A stretch of 64,000 nt of DNA from Guillardia theta CCMP2712 (Eukaryota; Cryptophyceae; Pyrenomonadales; Geminigeraceae). The DNA lies in NCBI RefSeq assembly GCF_000315625.1, contig NW_005434634.1:389896-453895 (forward strand), written 5' to 3'. The notes beneath the pieces were generated by a model. The model made no database searches, was not told where the DNA came from, and worked only from the letters and a program-made list of their open reading frames with translations. Each line of letters starts with the position of its first letter. Positions within the stretch are counted from its first letter, which is position 1. The translations under genes and the position numbers were made by a program. Below are positions 1 to 13,300 of this stretch, in pieces.

Positions 1-20
1 GCCTCCTCCTCGTCCCTCAC

Positions 21-972
21 CTTGCATGAAGGAGCTGCCTGCGACAGCTCTTCCGCTCCGAAGGTCCCCGTGAGCACTCCTATCGCTTCCGCTCCTCCCA
101 GCTCAGCAGCTCTGACCTGCATGACACTCAGCCGTCCTCTCTGCCATGTCATCCTCTGCCATTCCATCCTATTCTACTATCTCCTCCTCTGCCATCCCAT
201 CCTATTCTTCCACATCCTACTCTTCCATTATGTCCTTCCCTACTTCTTGCCTTATTCCCTCTCCGTCCCTTCCCCCTCCACGCACATCAGCTGGAGCATC
301 GCCGATATGGAAGCGCCGCACGATTGGGACGTCGGGCTTCATCTCCCTCCTCCTCTTGCACGCAATCTTCACGAGCTCTCCCCGATCGAAGGCAGGATCT
401 TCAACGCTGAGCGAGCAGAAGTCGCTGCCGAAGCCGCCGAAGTGAGGTTGGCTGAACAGATGCTCTACCCCCAGCCTCCTCATCTTCCCCCAAGCAATCT
501 CCTCTAAGTTTCCTGTCACCAGCCCTACACACACGTCCTCCCTCCCTTTCAGCGCCTCCAAGAGCTCACGCACTCCCGGCAGCAGCTCCATCCCCTCCGC
601 TGCCTCCTCCTCATGCTCACGAGCGAACTCGACCATGGCCTCCTTCATGGCGGGGAGCTTGTCGATAACCAGCTGCTTGTCGTATCCTCTTGCCAGGAGC
701 ACCTTCATGAGGATGAGAGGGTCTGTGCAGCCATGGTGCGCCACCTCGTCGATGCTGGCGTCGATGCTGAAGCACTTGCTGAAGGCATGCGAGAAGCTCC
801 GAAGGTGGAGGGGGGGACGTGCCTCCCCTTCCCTCTTCATGCGGCAGATCGTCCCGTCAATGTCGAAGGTCACCAGCGTGATGCCCGCCATGCTCCTCGT
901 GCCTGCCAGCCCCGCGGCGGTGTGGAGGAGGGGGAGGAGGAGGCAGAGGGGGTGGCGCCAGGTGGGGCGCAT
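21..972 (-). CDS. HAD-superfamily phosphatase (3' part cut by window edge)
   Basis: This is a haloacid-dehalogenase-type hydrolase, expected to remove phosphate from a small metabolite through an aspartyl-phosphate intermediate. The visible motifs are FDIDGT (motif I, nucleophile and acid/base Asp), VTGN (motif II) and GDAPADV (motif IV, metal-binding acids). Exon 1 is 286-972, intron 117-285 has GT-AG ends, and exon 2 (21-116) continues in frame after GDAPAD with VRAAELGGAEAIGVLTG, the usual HAD ending. A donor at 19-20 shows that at least one more exon lies beyond the left edge. The chosen start gives MRPTWRHPLCLLLPLLH, a signal-peptide-like hydrophobic stretch. Later Met codons near the DxD motif are possible, and the frame is also open up to 1059. 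Substrate unknown; phosphoglycolate phosphatase-like proteins are the nearest general type. Confidence 0.8.
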
Positions 973-1081
973 TCGGGGGTGCCAGGGAAAGGCAGCAGGT
1001 GTAGAGAATCGGGCTGATGCTGCAGCGGGGGAGGCAGGGGAGCAGGGTGGGGACAACAAGAGCAGTTGTGCTAGAGGGAAG

Positions 1082-1262
1082 GAGCAGGAGGGAGAGAGGA
1101 GAGGAGAGAGGAGAGGAGTGAGGAGAGGAGAGGAGAGGAGAGGAGAGGAGTGAGGAGAGGAGAGGAGAGAGGAGAGGAGTGAGGAGAGGAGAGGAGAGGA
1201 GAGGAGAGGAGTGAGGAGAGGAGAGGAGTGAGGAGAGGAGAGAGGAGAGGAGAGGAGGAAAA
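1082..1262. repeat. Purine-rich GGAGA microsatellite
   Basis: About 180 bp of imperfect GGAGAGGA/GGAGTGAG repeats lie between the HAD gene start and the 3' end of the BEACH gene. One strand is almost pure purine, which could form triplex DNA. An apparent 327-residue minus-strand open frame crosses it but is low complexity and not a credible gene. Confidence 0.85.
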
Positions 1263-1314
1263 CGAGGTGAAGGAGAGACAGAGAGCGGAGGGTTCACAGT
1301 GAGTAATGGTTTAT

Positions 1315-4300
1315 TTACATGGATGAAGCCTGATCGTGGAGCATTGAGCGGCCTATGAGCTGGACTTCGTCTCTGAGCCATGTCGCCGGCAGCCCCGACA
1401 CTCTCTCGCACATGTGCCGCTCCACCGCCGTCCAGAACTCGGAGAAGCTGCCCGACGACTGCGACACGAGCTCCTGCCACTGCCGCAGCTCCTGGGCAGG
1501 GGAGGCCAGGGAGGACAGCACCGTCCTCGCCTTGTTGAGGTAGCCGAGCTTCTCCAGCGCCATGAAAATTCCTCTTCCTCCTCCCTTCTTCTTCCCGTCG
1601 CCCCCCTCCCTCTCCAGTGACTCTGCGCAGCGCAGCAGCTCCAGCGCCGCCTGCCGGCTCATCTCCCGCTTCCTCCCGCTCCTCGGCTTGCCGCACGCCA
1701 GCGCCAGCCCCTCGTCGAACGCTGCGACGCACACGATCTGCTCCAGCACTTCTGCCACCCCCCGAGCGATCGCCGCGTTCTCGTTGACCTTCCACATCCT
1801 CGACCTCCCCTCCGCGTCCCTGCTGTATAGCTCCTTGCACCCGCTAGAGAAGGACAGCGCCACGATGCTGCTGCTGCCTGCGGCGAGCGTCCAGCAAGGG
1901 GTCCAGCTGTATCGCTCCTTGGCTGCCTCTGAGGCGGAGGAGGACGCGAGCTTCAAGATCCAGAACCGTATGGACCCGTCGGCATGGCCCGTCACAAGGC
2001 TGCTGTCGGGCAGCCAGAGCGAGTCCGTCCTGGTGGCACATGAAGTGACCCTCACGCGGAAGCCTTGCAGCCGCTTCCTCCTGCTCGAGGCGAGCCTCTC
2101 CCCGTTCATCGTCCACGCCTCCAGGATCGACTCGCCGCACACGTAGACGTTCCCGTTCTCCTCGTCGATGCACGCGCACACCACCGACGCTCGAGCGGGG
2201 TTGTGGAGGGAGCGCAAGAAGGTGCAGCGAGCGAGGTCCCAGAGGAAGACGCTGCCATCCTGTCCTCCTGAGACAGCGATGCCGTGATTGCGGGAGAGGA
2301 ACAGGCAGCTGACGGCACTGCGATGAGCGCTGCATGCCTGCCGCCTCTTGTCGAGCTCCTTCATGGGGAGGCTCCACCAGCTGTCCTGGCTGATGTCCCA
2401 CAGCCGCACACAGCCATCCTGCCCTCCGGTCGCCATGATCGTCCCATCGCTCGTGAAAGCGACCGAGGACACGAAGCCGTCATGGAGGTTGAAAAGGACG
2501 GTTAGAACCTTCTTGGAGTCGTACAGGCAGATGTTGAGAGAGCCGGGAAAGGCGAGGCTGGGCACGAAGCAGTGCTCCGTGATGGGATGGAAAGCGATGA
2601 AACCATGGTCCTCGTTCTTCCAGCAGGCGTTCAGATCGACCTTGCTCGCCTCCAGCAGCTCTGGGTTCAAGATCGCTGAGTATGGAGGTTCCACAACCTG
2701 CTTGGGAGGATGGGGACGTTGAAAGAGCTGCTTCGGTGACTGCCCGAAGTGGCTGATCTGGGCGACGACGGCCTGACGTTGACAGTCGTCTTGGATTTGA
2801 GCAACATCAATCGCTCCCTCGTAGGTGAGATAGTAGAAGACATTCACAGCCTCTACCGCGAACTTGCCGCGCTGTTTGAACCCAAAGATGAGGTCAACCC
2901 ACTCGTGCAGATGAGCTGAGACGTAGCTGCTCTCCAGCGCTGCTCGCTGCATCCTGATGAACTCCATCGGGTCGCCGTTGGCCCATGGGGGTAGGATCAC
3001 GCTCTCCACCGGCTGACCATCCTGGCGGCTGCCCAGCTGCAGGTTGTTGTTGTTGACGAGGAAGTCTGGGAGGTAGAAGAACTCAGGGCAGAGCTCCTTA
3101 ACGTCGATCATGTTCTTGTTCCCCGCCGTGTCTTCCCACGTCTCTGCAACGCAATGGAACAGACGATCTGGGACGTCGAAGACTCCTCCCTGCAGAGCCA
3201 AGTGATAGCCCGTGAATGGCTGAATGCGCACCAGGTAATGAAGGATGTGGGCGGAGGTTGAGTAGTGGGTGCCGTAGTGGAAGGGAGGGACGTTGTTGTC
3301 CTCCTGGTCCCACTCCTCGTACCTCATCTCGAAGCTCCTCTGCCTCTCCGCATTCTGGCAGCCCATCGGCTTCGAGAGGTCGCGGAAGACCCGCGGGTCC
3401 GAGAGGTCAAGGGACTCGGACGTGTAGTCTGCCAGCACCCAAGGGAAGACAGGGTAGCGCGAAATGTCGTTCATGGTACGGCCAGCCAGGAAGTTCAACT
3501 CCATGAGGTACTCGAAGTTGGAGATGGCGCCCGAGCACCATCGCTTTACCAGCACCTTCCGCGCCTCAGCCAGCGACTTCTTCGATTCCACACTCCATGA
3601 GCACGTAGGAGAGGAGGCCCCGGTCACCAGCAAGGACTTGGCCTCCACCGCTAAGTTGGAGGAGGAAGTCAAGAAATTCGTGATGTCATTCCTGCTCTGA
3701 ACGTCTGGAAGCACGAAGAGCATGGAAGAGCCCCGGACATCCAAGATCTCCAAGGCCACCGGCTGCTGCAGCCACATCCTCTTCATTATCCTCCCAACCT
3801 GTCAGAAGATTCAGTTTTAATTCTGAATGTGATCTATCTCAGTACCTGCTTGTCTGTCCACCTGTAAACTCCCACACCCACCTGATTGACGTGAGTGAAG
3901 CGAATGTTGTGCCCGCCTGGTGTCGCTTTCGCCTCGAGCTCTTCATCTTTGGCTGTCTTCTCAATCCCATCAAAAGCCGAGTCTTCGATGAAGTAAAGAC
4001 TGCGAATCCTCCGATCTGCAGCGATCAATCCACTCTGACACAGGATGAAATGCCCTTCGTATTTCTCAAGGCCATCAACTTTCGACGCTTTCTGCACATG
4101 AACGATGGCATCTTCCGAGTCGAGGAATGCCAGGAATCTCAGTTCACTCCTGTTCAAGTTCAAGAGCTGGGCTGACGACAGATCAGCTTGAGCTTCAGTT
4201 TCTTCAATGGACTCCATCTCTTCGCTGAGGCTCAGCGCGTCATCATCAGAGAAGACATCTACTGGATCATCGGTGTGGTTCCCTTCAGTGTGAATAACAT

Positions 4301-7300
4301 CTCCATGCGCAGCAGTCGTGGGCGCCTGGACTTCGCCGTCAGCTCCTTCATGCGGAGGCTCTTTCGGCCCTTCAGTCACTTTGCCTTCCTTCTTCTTCTT
4401 GGGGCTGAACATGGAACGAAAGAAACCGCCCGGGGCATGCACTTCTGATTTGGACAGATCTAGGCTCTTCCTGACGTTACTCACATCCTCCTCCTCAGTC
4501 ATGCGATTTGTAGAAGCGCTGTAATCTGTCTTGAAGTCCTGCATGGAAACTGCTCGGACATGATGCGAAGTTTTCACTTGCTCCTCATCCTCTTCCTGCG
4601 CTGAGATGGATTCCGACCCATTTGTTTCACCGCTATCCTCCTCCTCTACCTCTGCTACCTCCTCTTCCACCTGGACCTGTCCCGGCAGTTTACGACTGGT
4701 TGAAACTATCGATGTGCTCGAAGAGTTTGCAGCAGCCGGTGTTCGGCTGTTCTGGTGTTCCTGCATACCTTCGTTTTCACTTTCACTTGACGACTCTTCC
4801 GAGTTTATGTCCTCGGTATCTGCCATATCAGCCGACAAGTCCCTCCTACTCCAGTTTGTGATCTTGGCTCCCGGAAACAGTTGAAGGTTCAGCTTTTCGT
4901 CGCCGTTGGGCGTCGTCACATCGGCACTTAGCCACTTCTTGGAGCTGCTCACTCTGTCAGTCACTTCAACTTCTTCATCAAGCACTCACCTCGCCGGCTG
5001 ATAGGTCACTGCGTTCTTAGTCTTGCGCAGCGGGACCATTCTCCGACGGGCATGCTGCTGATCTTCGAAGCAATCGACGATTGGCTCATTAGAGTCTTCA
5101 TCGGGCCCCGACGAGTGCCAAACTCCGACAGGAGACTGCAACCAACTTCGTATCTGTAACCAGGTAAGATGCGCGTTGCGCTTCCTGTACAATCCTTTTT
5201 GGAACTCAAGAATCCTCTGTTCTGTTGTGATTTTCCGTTCAATGTTGAAAATCTCCTGCAAAGGAATGAAATCAATCCCAGAAAGAATTAAAATCTAGTC
5301 ACAACCGTCCGCTTCCTCACGAAGCTATCAATGCGTATCTGCCGCTGTTCTCGTTTCTGAGCTTTCATCTGAAAGAAAGGTCAGAAACACGACAATCATC
5401 ATACTTTTGTAGACACCGTTCTTTCCTCAGACTTCAGCTTCAATTTGCGATTGTCTTCAAGAATGAGCCGAGAGCATTTTTCATCGAATTCCTTCACTGA
5501 TTGACTCGACGCCTCATTGATTCGTTTGTCAATCATCTTTGCATTGTCGGGATTGAGAGCCCACGCCCGGAACTTTTCCCAAGACTCTCCGGCCTTCTTA
5601 GGCTTCCAAAAGGACGAAACCGAATCTTTGCTGCAAAGGATGTCAAAGCCGTTGTGATAAAGGTCCACAGGCTTTTCTGGGGTCCGGAACAGCTGAGAAA
5701 TTCCGATCGAAGGCTTGAAGACGATGATGTGCATGATGCAATTCCTGGTATGAGCACTCTGGCCACTCAACATTTCACCGACAAGCCTCGCGCAGAGCTT
5801 CAAGATTTTCGAGTCACAATGTTCCATCCTAAGAATATGTGTGAGACGTAGGAATATGACAGTGCATGTCGTCGAATCATATCCCGCAGTGTGAAAAACA
5901 TCTTGAAATTTCGAGATTGCCAGTTCAAGGACTTCTTCAAGCAGTTTGCCGTCGGTGTTTCTGATCATGAATGCAATCAACCTCCAAAGTGACGCCGAAG
6001 AGCCCTTGAGCAGCTGCCAAAAGATGCTATGCCTCTGCATGAGGCTAACAACCAAGATACAGAACTCGATCGCTTTGATTTCTCCAGCTACCATCCATCC
6101 AGTGTAAAATTTGTCGACCACGAAGTCACACATCTTGGCAAGATTGATCGCAAATTTGGTATTACCCTCTAGGATAGTCTCGTTGACTTCATTGGATAGG
6201 AATACAAGAATAGACAGCAACGCCCTTGTCTGAAAGACAGCAACAACATTCTGTGGCACATCAGGGACCAACGAACAATCGAAAATCTTTTTCAACAGTG
6301 TGTAACCACGAAGCTGAACCTTAATACCGTCGAGAACTGCTCTGCAGAGGAAGTTGAGGGCGTTTGTAGAAAGAGACCAGTCCAAGATATTCAAGCTCTC
6401 GATTGAAGCTCGAGGCGGCGGGACCTTTGCGAGTGCGCCGTCTGGAATCAGGGAGCCTCTACCGCTGTCTTCTTGTTTCAGGGGTTCTTCTCTCGGCGAA
6501 TTCAGAGATACACTGACAAACGAAAGTTCCCGCATATTCTGAAAGGTCTGACATCTGCCACATAAAGCAGGTGTGATGTTCTGGACTACAAACTTTGAGG
6601 TATCGAACCCTGAACCCTTCGGAACATGTTTGGTCGTGAAATGAAGCCCATCGCCGATACGAGAGAGAGTTTCCATGCTCACAAATGGTCCTTTAAAAAT
6701 CAGACTTCTCTTGTTTCCCGTCGCACTGATGGTCGCTCTCCTATCCGAAGCATCCGCCGCACCTTTTTAGACAAGAGATGTCAGTGAAACGACAAAAAGC
6801 AGAGGAGGAGGAGGAGGAGGAGGAGGAGGAGGAGGAGGAGGTGAAAGGGGATAAGAAGTTCAGGAAAAGAACCTGAGAGATCCTGAGGAACACTTGCCGT
6901 CCCACCGAGACTGACAGCTCTATTCTTGTCAGCCGAAACGCCAAGGCCAAGATCTGCCTGTAGCTTTTCGTATTCTTCAACCGAGACTTCTTCCATGGTT
7001 CCGAGGTCTTCACTGGCTTGCGAACTTGTACGTTCGTGCTTGGATGGCAGGCTGTGGCTGTCAGAATTCTCCTCATCGACCTCATGAGTCTCGATGACGG
7101 GAGTGATCATCGGCGAGGAAGAGTCAAACACTTCTTCGTTCTTGCCTGTCATCAAGGCCAGAACTAGGAAACTATCGATGAAATCTCCATCAAGAATGCG
7201 ATTGTGGAAGGCGTCGCAGGAATTGAAAAGTTTCTGAAAGACTTGGAATACCATGTTCAAAAATCCGCGCAAGTCCGAGTTGTCAACATACTCTGTTTAT

Positions 7301-10300
7301 GCGTCAGCAAACTGTCATTTTTCAAACAAAAAAATCATAACCTTTATCGTTCTCTTGACCTGCTAAGTCAGAGAATTTGAGAGCGCACTGGTTGTTCCAT
7401 GTCTGAATATCAGCAGAAGCTTCCCCAAGAAAGTTCGATAGCTTCCTCAGCATACACTCTATTAAAGTAAGGCATTCTGGGAAAACAATTGTTCCAATTG
7501 AAACGTCCAGCACTAGCTTCTCGAAAACACCACCGTCGATGACTTCCGGGATATTTGTGAAGGAATTCCCATACAAAAAGTGGATCAGAAGGTAGTAAAC
7601 ATGAGGGCTTTTGCAATGGTCCTCGAAATGTTGTTCCAGTTCCTGTATGCAACTTTTCTGCTTGAATACTTTGGCATGCTTGTTCTTTGATGTCACATGT
7701 ACCATAATAAGTTGGAGTGTCAAGATAAATGTTCGAATGTTCACACGGCCATTCAAAATATGCATCAAAAACCTCAAATTGATGATTTTCTGGAATTCGT
7801 CACTGAGCAACTCTTGTCCTGCCGATTGTTTCCTTTTCATTTCATTGAGAGCGGTCGTGAGAAGCAAGTTCCTGATGTACACCTTGCGCGACATTGATTC
7901 TACCTTCTCGTGGGAAGCCTCGTCAGGCGCAGCCGTCCCAGGGGCAAACGAAGAGCTCTTGACAAGGTTCGGCTCATTGTCTGAGGAACCGCCTGACAGC
8001 GTAGCGAGAATCGCCCTAGCGAGGCACTGCAGATCTTCCTTGCGGTAGTGGAATCTCAGCAAGAACGCCACCATCTCGATGATGCTGCGCACTCCCTCCA
8101 GAGAGATCGGCTTCGTGTCATCCAGCAAGACGTGCAGAAAGCTTTGAAATGCACCAACGATGGCCAACCGCTGGAAGTTGAACTCACTCTGCTTTGAGCA
8201 AACCGTCTCGGAGAGAAGCTTGTACAGCTGATTTTGAAGTGCGGGATTTGCCTCCCTCCACAGATCTCTGCATAAGATAAGATCTTTGAATGCAAAGGGG
8301 TTCGAGAGAAATCCAGTGGCAGGACATTCCGTATTGATCCCCACGATCTCGAACACAACTTGGGCTGAGATCTCATCAAGAAGGTGACTTCTTCTCAGTA
8401 GCAAGAACAGAATCAAGTAGTACCCATCACAATTCACCATCGACTTTAGATTCCTCGCATTCTTCTGTAAGATCGAACTGATCAAGCAAAGGACCTGATG
8501 GAGGGTGTCCGAGTCATCCGCCTCGCTCAGGATTCCAAAGACAATCCCAAGACCACCAAGATAATGTATCAGATCCGACAACAAAAGCCCATGGAAAGCA
8601 TGCACAGATTCCGTCAAGACTGTCTTCGTGCGGAAACTATTTTCCGAACGGACTATGTCAGACAATTTACAGTCCGCCGATTCGGGTAGTGCAACAAAAG
8701 TCAGTTCCTTTTGGTCATCATACTTGAAGATTGATGGGATCGAACTTTGATAGCACAAAGCTGAAGCCGAGCACATGAATTTGACCGATGAAGGGGACAA
8801 GGCTCCAATGGGAGGAGGGTACAACCTGTCTCCAAGCATCGATGCCTTTGAGATCTTCTGGTACATTCTGATAACTTCTTCATTGTAAATGTCTAGCGGA
8901 ACCAAGGGGCTCAATTCCGTTGACAAGCAGAGCAACTGGCCATTTCCAATGAGATACATCGCAAGAATGAAGCCCGGTGCCAGGGCTTCATCAATCACGT
9001 AGAGGTCACCGACTCTTAGTAGAGCAGAGATTTCTTCCCAGTCATCCTCCCCTCTCTCAACAGCTTTGGTGACGCCATCCCCTCCAAACAGAAGTCGAAA
9101 TTTCTGCCGGGTAGACGCCATGCCTGCTGCAACTCTAAGGTCTGCCATGTTTCTGTCCACGGTCACTTTGACTGTTTCGGTTTCTGTTCCGTTGATGTAC
9201 AGCGTAACCCAGTCAGACTGTAATATCTGCCTTTGGTAAACTATAGCGAGGTGATATATCTTACCGAACTCAAAAACTGGGTTTGAAAATGTGATGTCAA
9301 ATCTTCCAGGGGAAATGAGATTTAGATGCCCGTCTTGTATATTAGCTTCAAAAACTGACAAACTTGTATCAATAGACTTGAAGCTGAAGACCTTTGCACT
9401 CGGTTTCAGAACTTTCAGGCTTCGTTGTCGCGGGTTTGCTTTGTCATCTTGGTATGAATGTCTGTCAATTTCTATCCAGCCACAATATGAAAATCCCCCA
9501 ACTGGAGGCCAGAAAATGCCATCAGACACAGGCATTTCGATCATATATGGACACGGCGTTCTGCAATTGATGGGAGATTCGAAATAAGAAAAACCCTGGG
9601 AGCTGATTGTCGAGTTAAATGACCCCACTCCAGAGTTTGCATCCAGCAATGTCTTCAGTGTTGTATTGAAATAGTTACTATCCGTGTCTGGTCGCAAGAA
9701 TCGAAACAATGAACGAGCGTCATAAAGAGACAGTCGATGCCGGCATAAAGAAATGAGTAGATCGTTGAGAATCTGATGAAGTCCTGCACCATTGTTTTGC
9801 ACATCAAACAAGATATCCTGATATACTGTCGACAGGACAAATAGCATTCTGGCCTGGGAGAAGGATCTCTTATTTCTTGCTGATGCTCGGGCAAGAAGTA
9901 GAATCGCCTTGGCAGCTTGAGTTTGACAATCACGGTGGACTAGTTTGACCCCTGTAAGAGCCAGAACTGCTGCGTCTGCAAACCTCACCAGTCGCAATTT
10001 TCTCCCATCTCCATTAGGTGTACGGTGTTCGTTACGAGATGATGACATAGAATAATCTCCCCACCTGTTCAAGAACAGCGCAATGTCGGTGTTCTCGTCA
10101 TAGTTTGAGCCCGCTGAAAACTTGAGCTTCAAGTCAATGGCATCAAAGCCAACATTGCCTTTCTCCTCCAAGCTAGGAAGCTTTTCAGTGGCTATCCCCA
10201 ATAACATTCCAACAGCCGTGAGACCTTTGCCTATTTCCAGCAGACGACTTTTTTGCAAAGCACTCAGGAGCTCGACACAACCGATTCTATCCCATAGATC

Positions 10301-13300
10301 ATCCCTTACACTAGAACAAAAGCTCATTGCATAACTCAAAAATTTGAACAAAATTTCAGAAAGTGCAAGCCGTTGAACCGTTGAGCCTGCAGAATCAATT
10401 TTCCCTATATCCCCTAAGACATCAATCGCTTTTCGAATCCAGCCATCCCTTAATTCTGGCGCAATTCGAGGATGCAAGTATGCCAATTTCACCATAGCTC
10501 TGAAAACATCATACCTCAAGCTGACTTGATCATACGATGACTCTTTGACAACTTCTAGCAACCCTTGCAAGTCATTCTCCATCAGATGTTCATCTTCAAG
10601 AACAAATCGGCACAGTATCCTGCAAACAAGGTAAATTGACTCATCATCAATCATATCAGCCTCCCAACCTTAAAGCCCCAGGACGCCACGAATCAAATGA
10701 AATCAGGTCAAGACATGTCCTGATGATTCCCTCTTCCCTGGCAGAGGCCACACTATCCTGAGCAAGGATCAGTTCAATCGTACAGAATAGATTGTTACGA
10801 ACCTTGTTTCCTGTGACAATTGTAATGAGCACTTCAACAGCCATCTCGAACGTGCTCGGTACAACAAAAGACGACTGATAATCAGCAGATTCATACTGCT
10901 CTGACTGTAAACTAGCATCGTCCTTCATATTAAGTTGATTGAAAACACTGTGCAATACTGGATCGTCTTTGGGATCTACATCTTGGATCTGGTTTTGTAC
11001 TTTGTCACCATTGGAATCGGCGTGTATCATAACATTGTCGATTTTATCGATGAAATATCTCAGAACATCCAAGGCAGCTTGACCAACTTCAGTGGGTTCG
11101 ACTGTTTCCATATTTGCAGTCCCTCCCCGTGCAACCTCGAGTAGCAACGCAAGAAACAAATCGAATGGAGCACTCCAGACAACTGGAACTAGGTTCAACA
11201 CATTGTTCTGATCTATCGCTTGCCAAATGCGATCTGCCAAAACTTCTACTTCATCTGGTGACATTCCAGAGAGTTCCTCATTCACAAAATGAAAGTCGAC
11301 ATGTTTGCTGATACAGTTCACCAAGTTCGAATATGATATCTGGTTCTGATCATTGGAATACAACCCAGCACGATTCAAGATCATTCGAAAGTAAGCTTTG
11401 GCAGCAGATGCAAATCCCTGCCATTGAAAGTGTTCCACTGACATTTTGGATCCAGCAGACTCAACTTTTTCTACATTTAGGTATTGAATTGCAAAGGACA
11501 TTCCGGGCACGCAACTGTAGACCGCAGGATAAAGCTCAGAACCATTCACACCCTCAAATTTTACAGTTCTCATTCCAGTTTGTGAGAAGCTTAGACACAT
11601 CGTCACTGGATCATATGAAATTAAGATCTCACACAAATTTCCATTCCATTTGAAAGGAACAAGATCAGAATGCTTTGCAGAAGAATTCTCCAGCTGACCT
11701 TTGTCATTATAGAAACATGCGAAAGGCATCGACGATGTCGGAGGCACTTTTTCAAAAGATGATACTTGCAAAAATCCTTTGCTGGCAAGACCAACTCCAC
11801 AAGTCGGAAAGCAGAATTTTGAAGGGGAAATTCGCTTGACAGTTACAATGAACTTAACGCGTCTGTACGACAAATTGTTGTGATTAATTGCTCCAAAATA
11901 CTTTTTGTCATCCCTCAATTTCGTGACAACGTCCTCTACGGTCAGCAAAGATCCGTTGTCGTCAACCAACCACTTGTTCAGATTGGTGTCATTACCGCTC
12001 ATTTCAGGAAGTGGCAAAATTCTTGGAGACACGAACATTCTAAAACTCTTCAGATGATTGAGCATAACGTGAAGAAAACCCGTCTCTCTCAGAATATCCG
12101 CTAATCTTTCGTCGTATTGCATCCACTTCAGAATCTTCCCAAGAGCAAAGTTCGCCGTTCCTTGCCGCCAAGTGACATCCATGTGGCGAGTAAGTAAGCA
12201 TAAGTGTTGTAGAGGAAGAACATTATCTATAGTCAAGACGTATTCCAATACTTTCATGACTCGATCCTTCAAGCTATGCTTCAAAACATTCATCGACTCC
12301 ATCGCAAACGTGAGAAGCGAAGAGTCTTGTACAGCAAAGAAATTCAAAGGATGTTCCGCAAATATAACAAAAGCCATGTCAAGGATCTAGGCAACAAAAT
12401 AAGGTTGAAGTCAATAGCAATATACGGTGTACCTGCATTCTCAACGCATCTTCCGGAATCATTTGCCACAAGTCTGCAAAGACATCAAATACTCGAGGGT
12501 TGCAAACTTTTCTTCCAGGAACAGAAGCCAATTCAACGTCATTTTTGCTGTCAGAAATAACATGTGTCTTGCCATTGAATGGCTTTGGAACAACCTCATC
12601 ACCTTTGAGACTGTTCTCATCTTTCTGTTCAAGGGCATATCTCTCTGTCATCAGCACAGACGGTAATTGTCCAACGAATGCAAACTCTTTTGTGATATCC
12701 ATCAGGTGATTGATCGCCTGAATTTGCGGCATGACAGAGCATCGCGCCACAGCACAGTCTACATTCCATATGCTCAATTCCAACATTTCGCGGGCAGTTT
12801 CAAGAGTAACTGCACCGTTTAGTTTTCCAGTACCTGCGACTGGCAGTCAGCGGAAACTCTCGTCCTTGAGAGGAATGAAGATAGAGACATGCGATAAAGA
12901 CCAACCTTTGAAGCTTGCTCGTTTTCGAATGACTCAGTCATGGCTTCATGTGCTGCAGTACTTGGCCTCCTTTCTCTGTCTTGAATCACTTCTCGGCAGA
13001 CGGTTAAAACCTTAGGATGCGCCTTGGGGTCTTGACCCTGAACTTTCAGTCTAACGTTTGTCCCGGAAGGACCTCGGAGTCTGCCCATAACCCCCTCTAG
13101 GTCTAGCTCGGAAAGAACCGCATCATCGACACTTAGTATGACATCCCCCAGTTTCAAATCGCCATGCTTTTGAGCAGGGCCACCCTCCACTACTCGTGAG
13201 ACGAAAAAGCATTTCGAACCGTCTGCTTCGTCCTTTTGAGTAATCCCAATTCCTATCCCTGCAAGGAATGGATTAAAACAAATCATGTAATTCAATGCAA

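Noticed and set aside
857-1840. 327-residue open frame on the minus strand
   Set aside because: It is a shadow frame of the WD40 exon and crosses the GGAGA microsatellite; its sequence is low complexity (runs of SSPLLSS and PPPPP).
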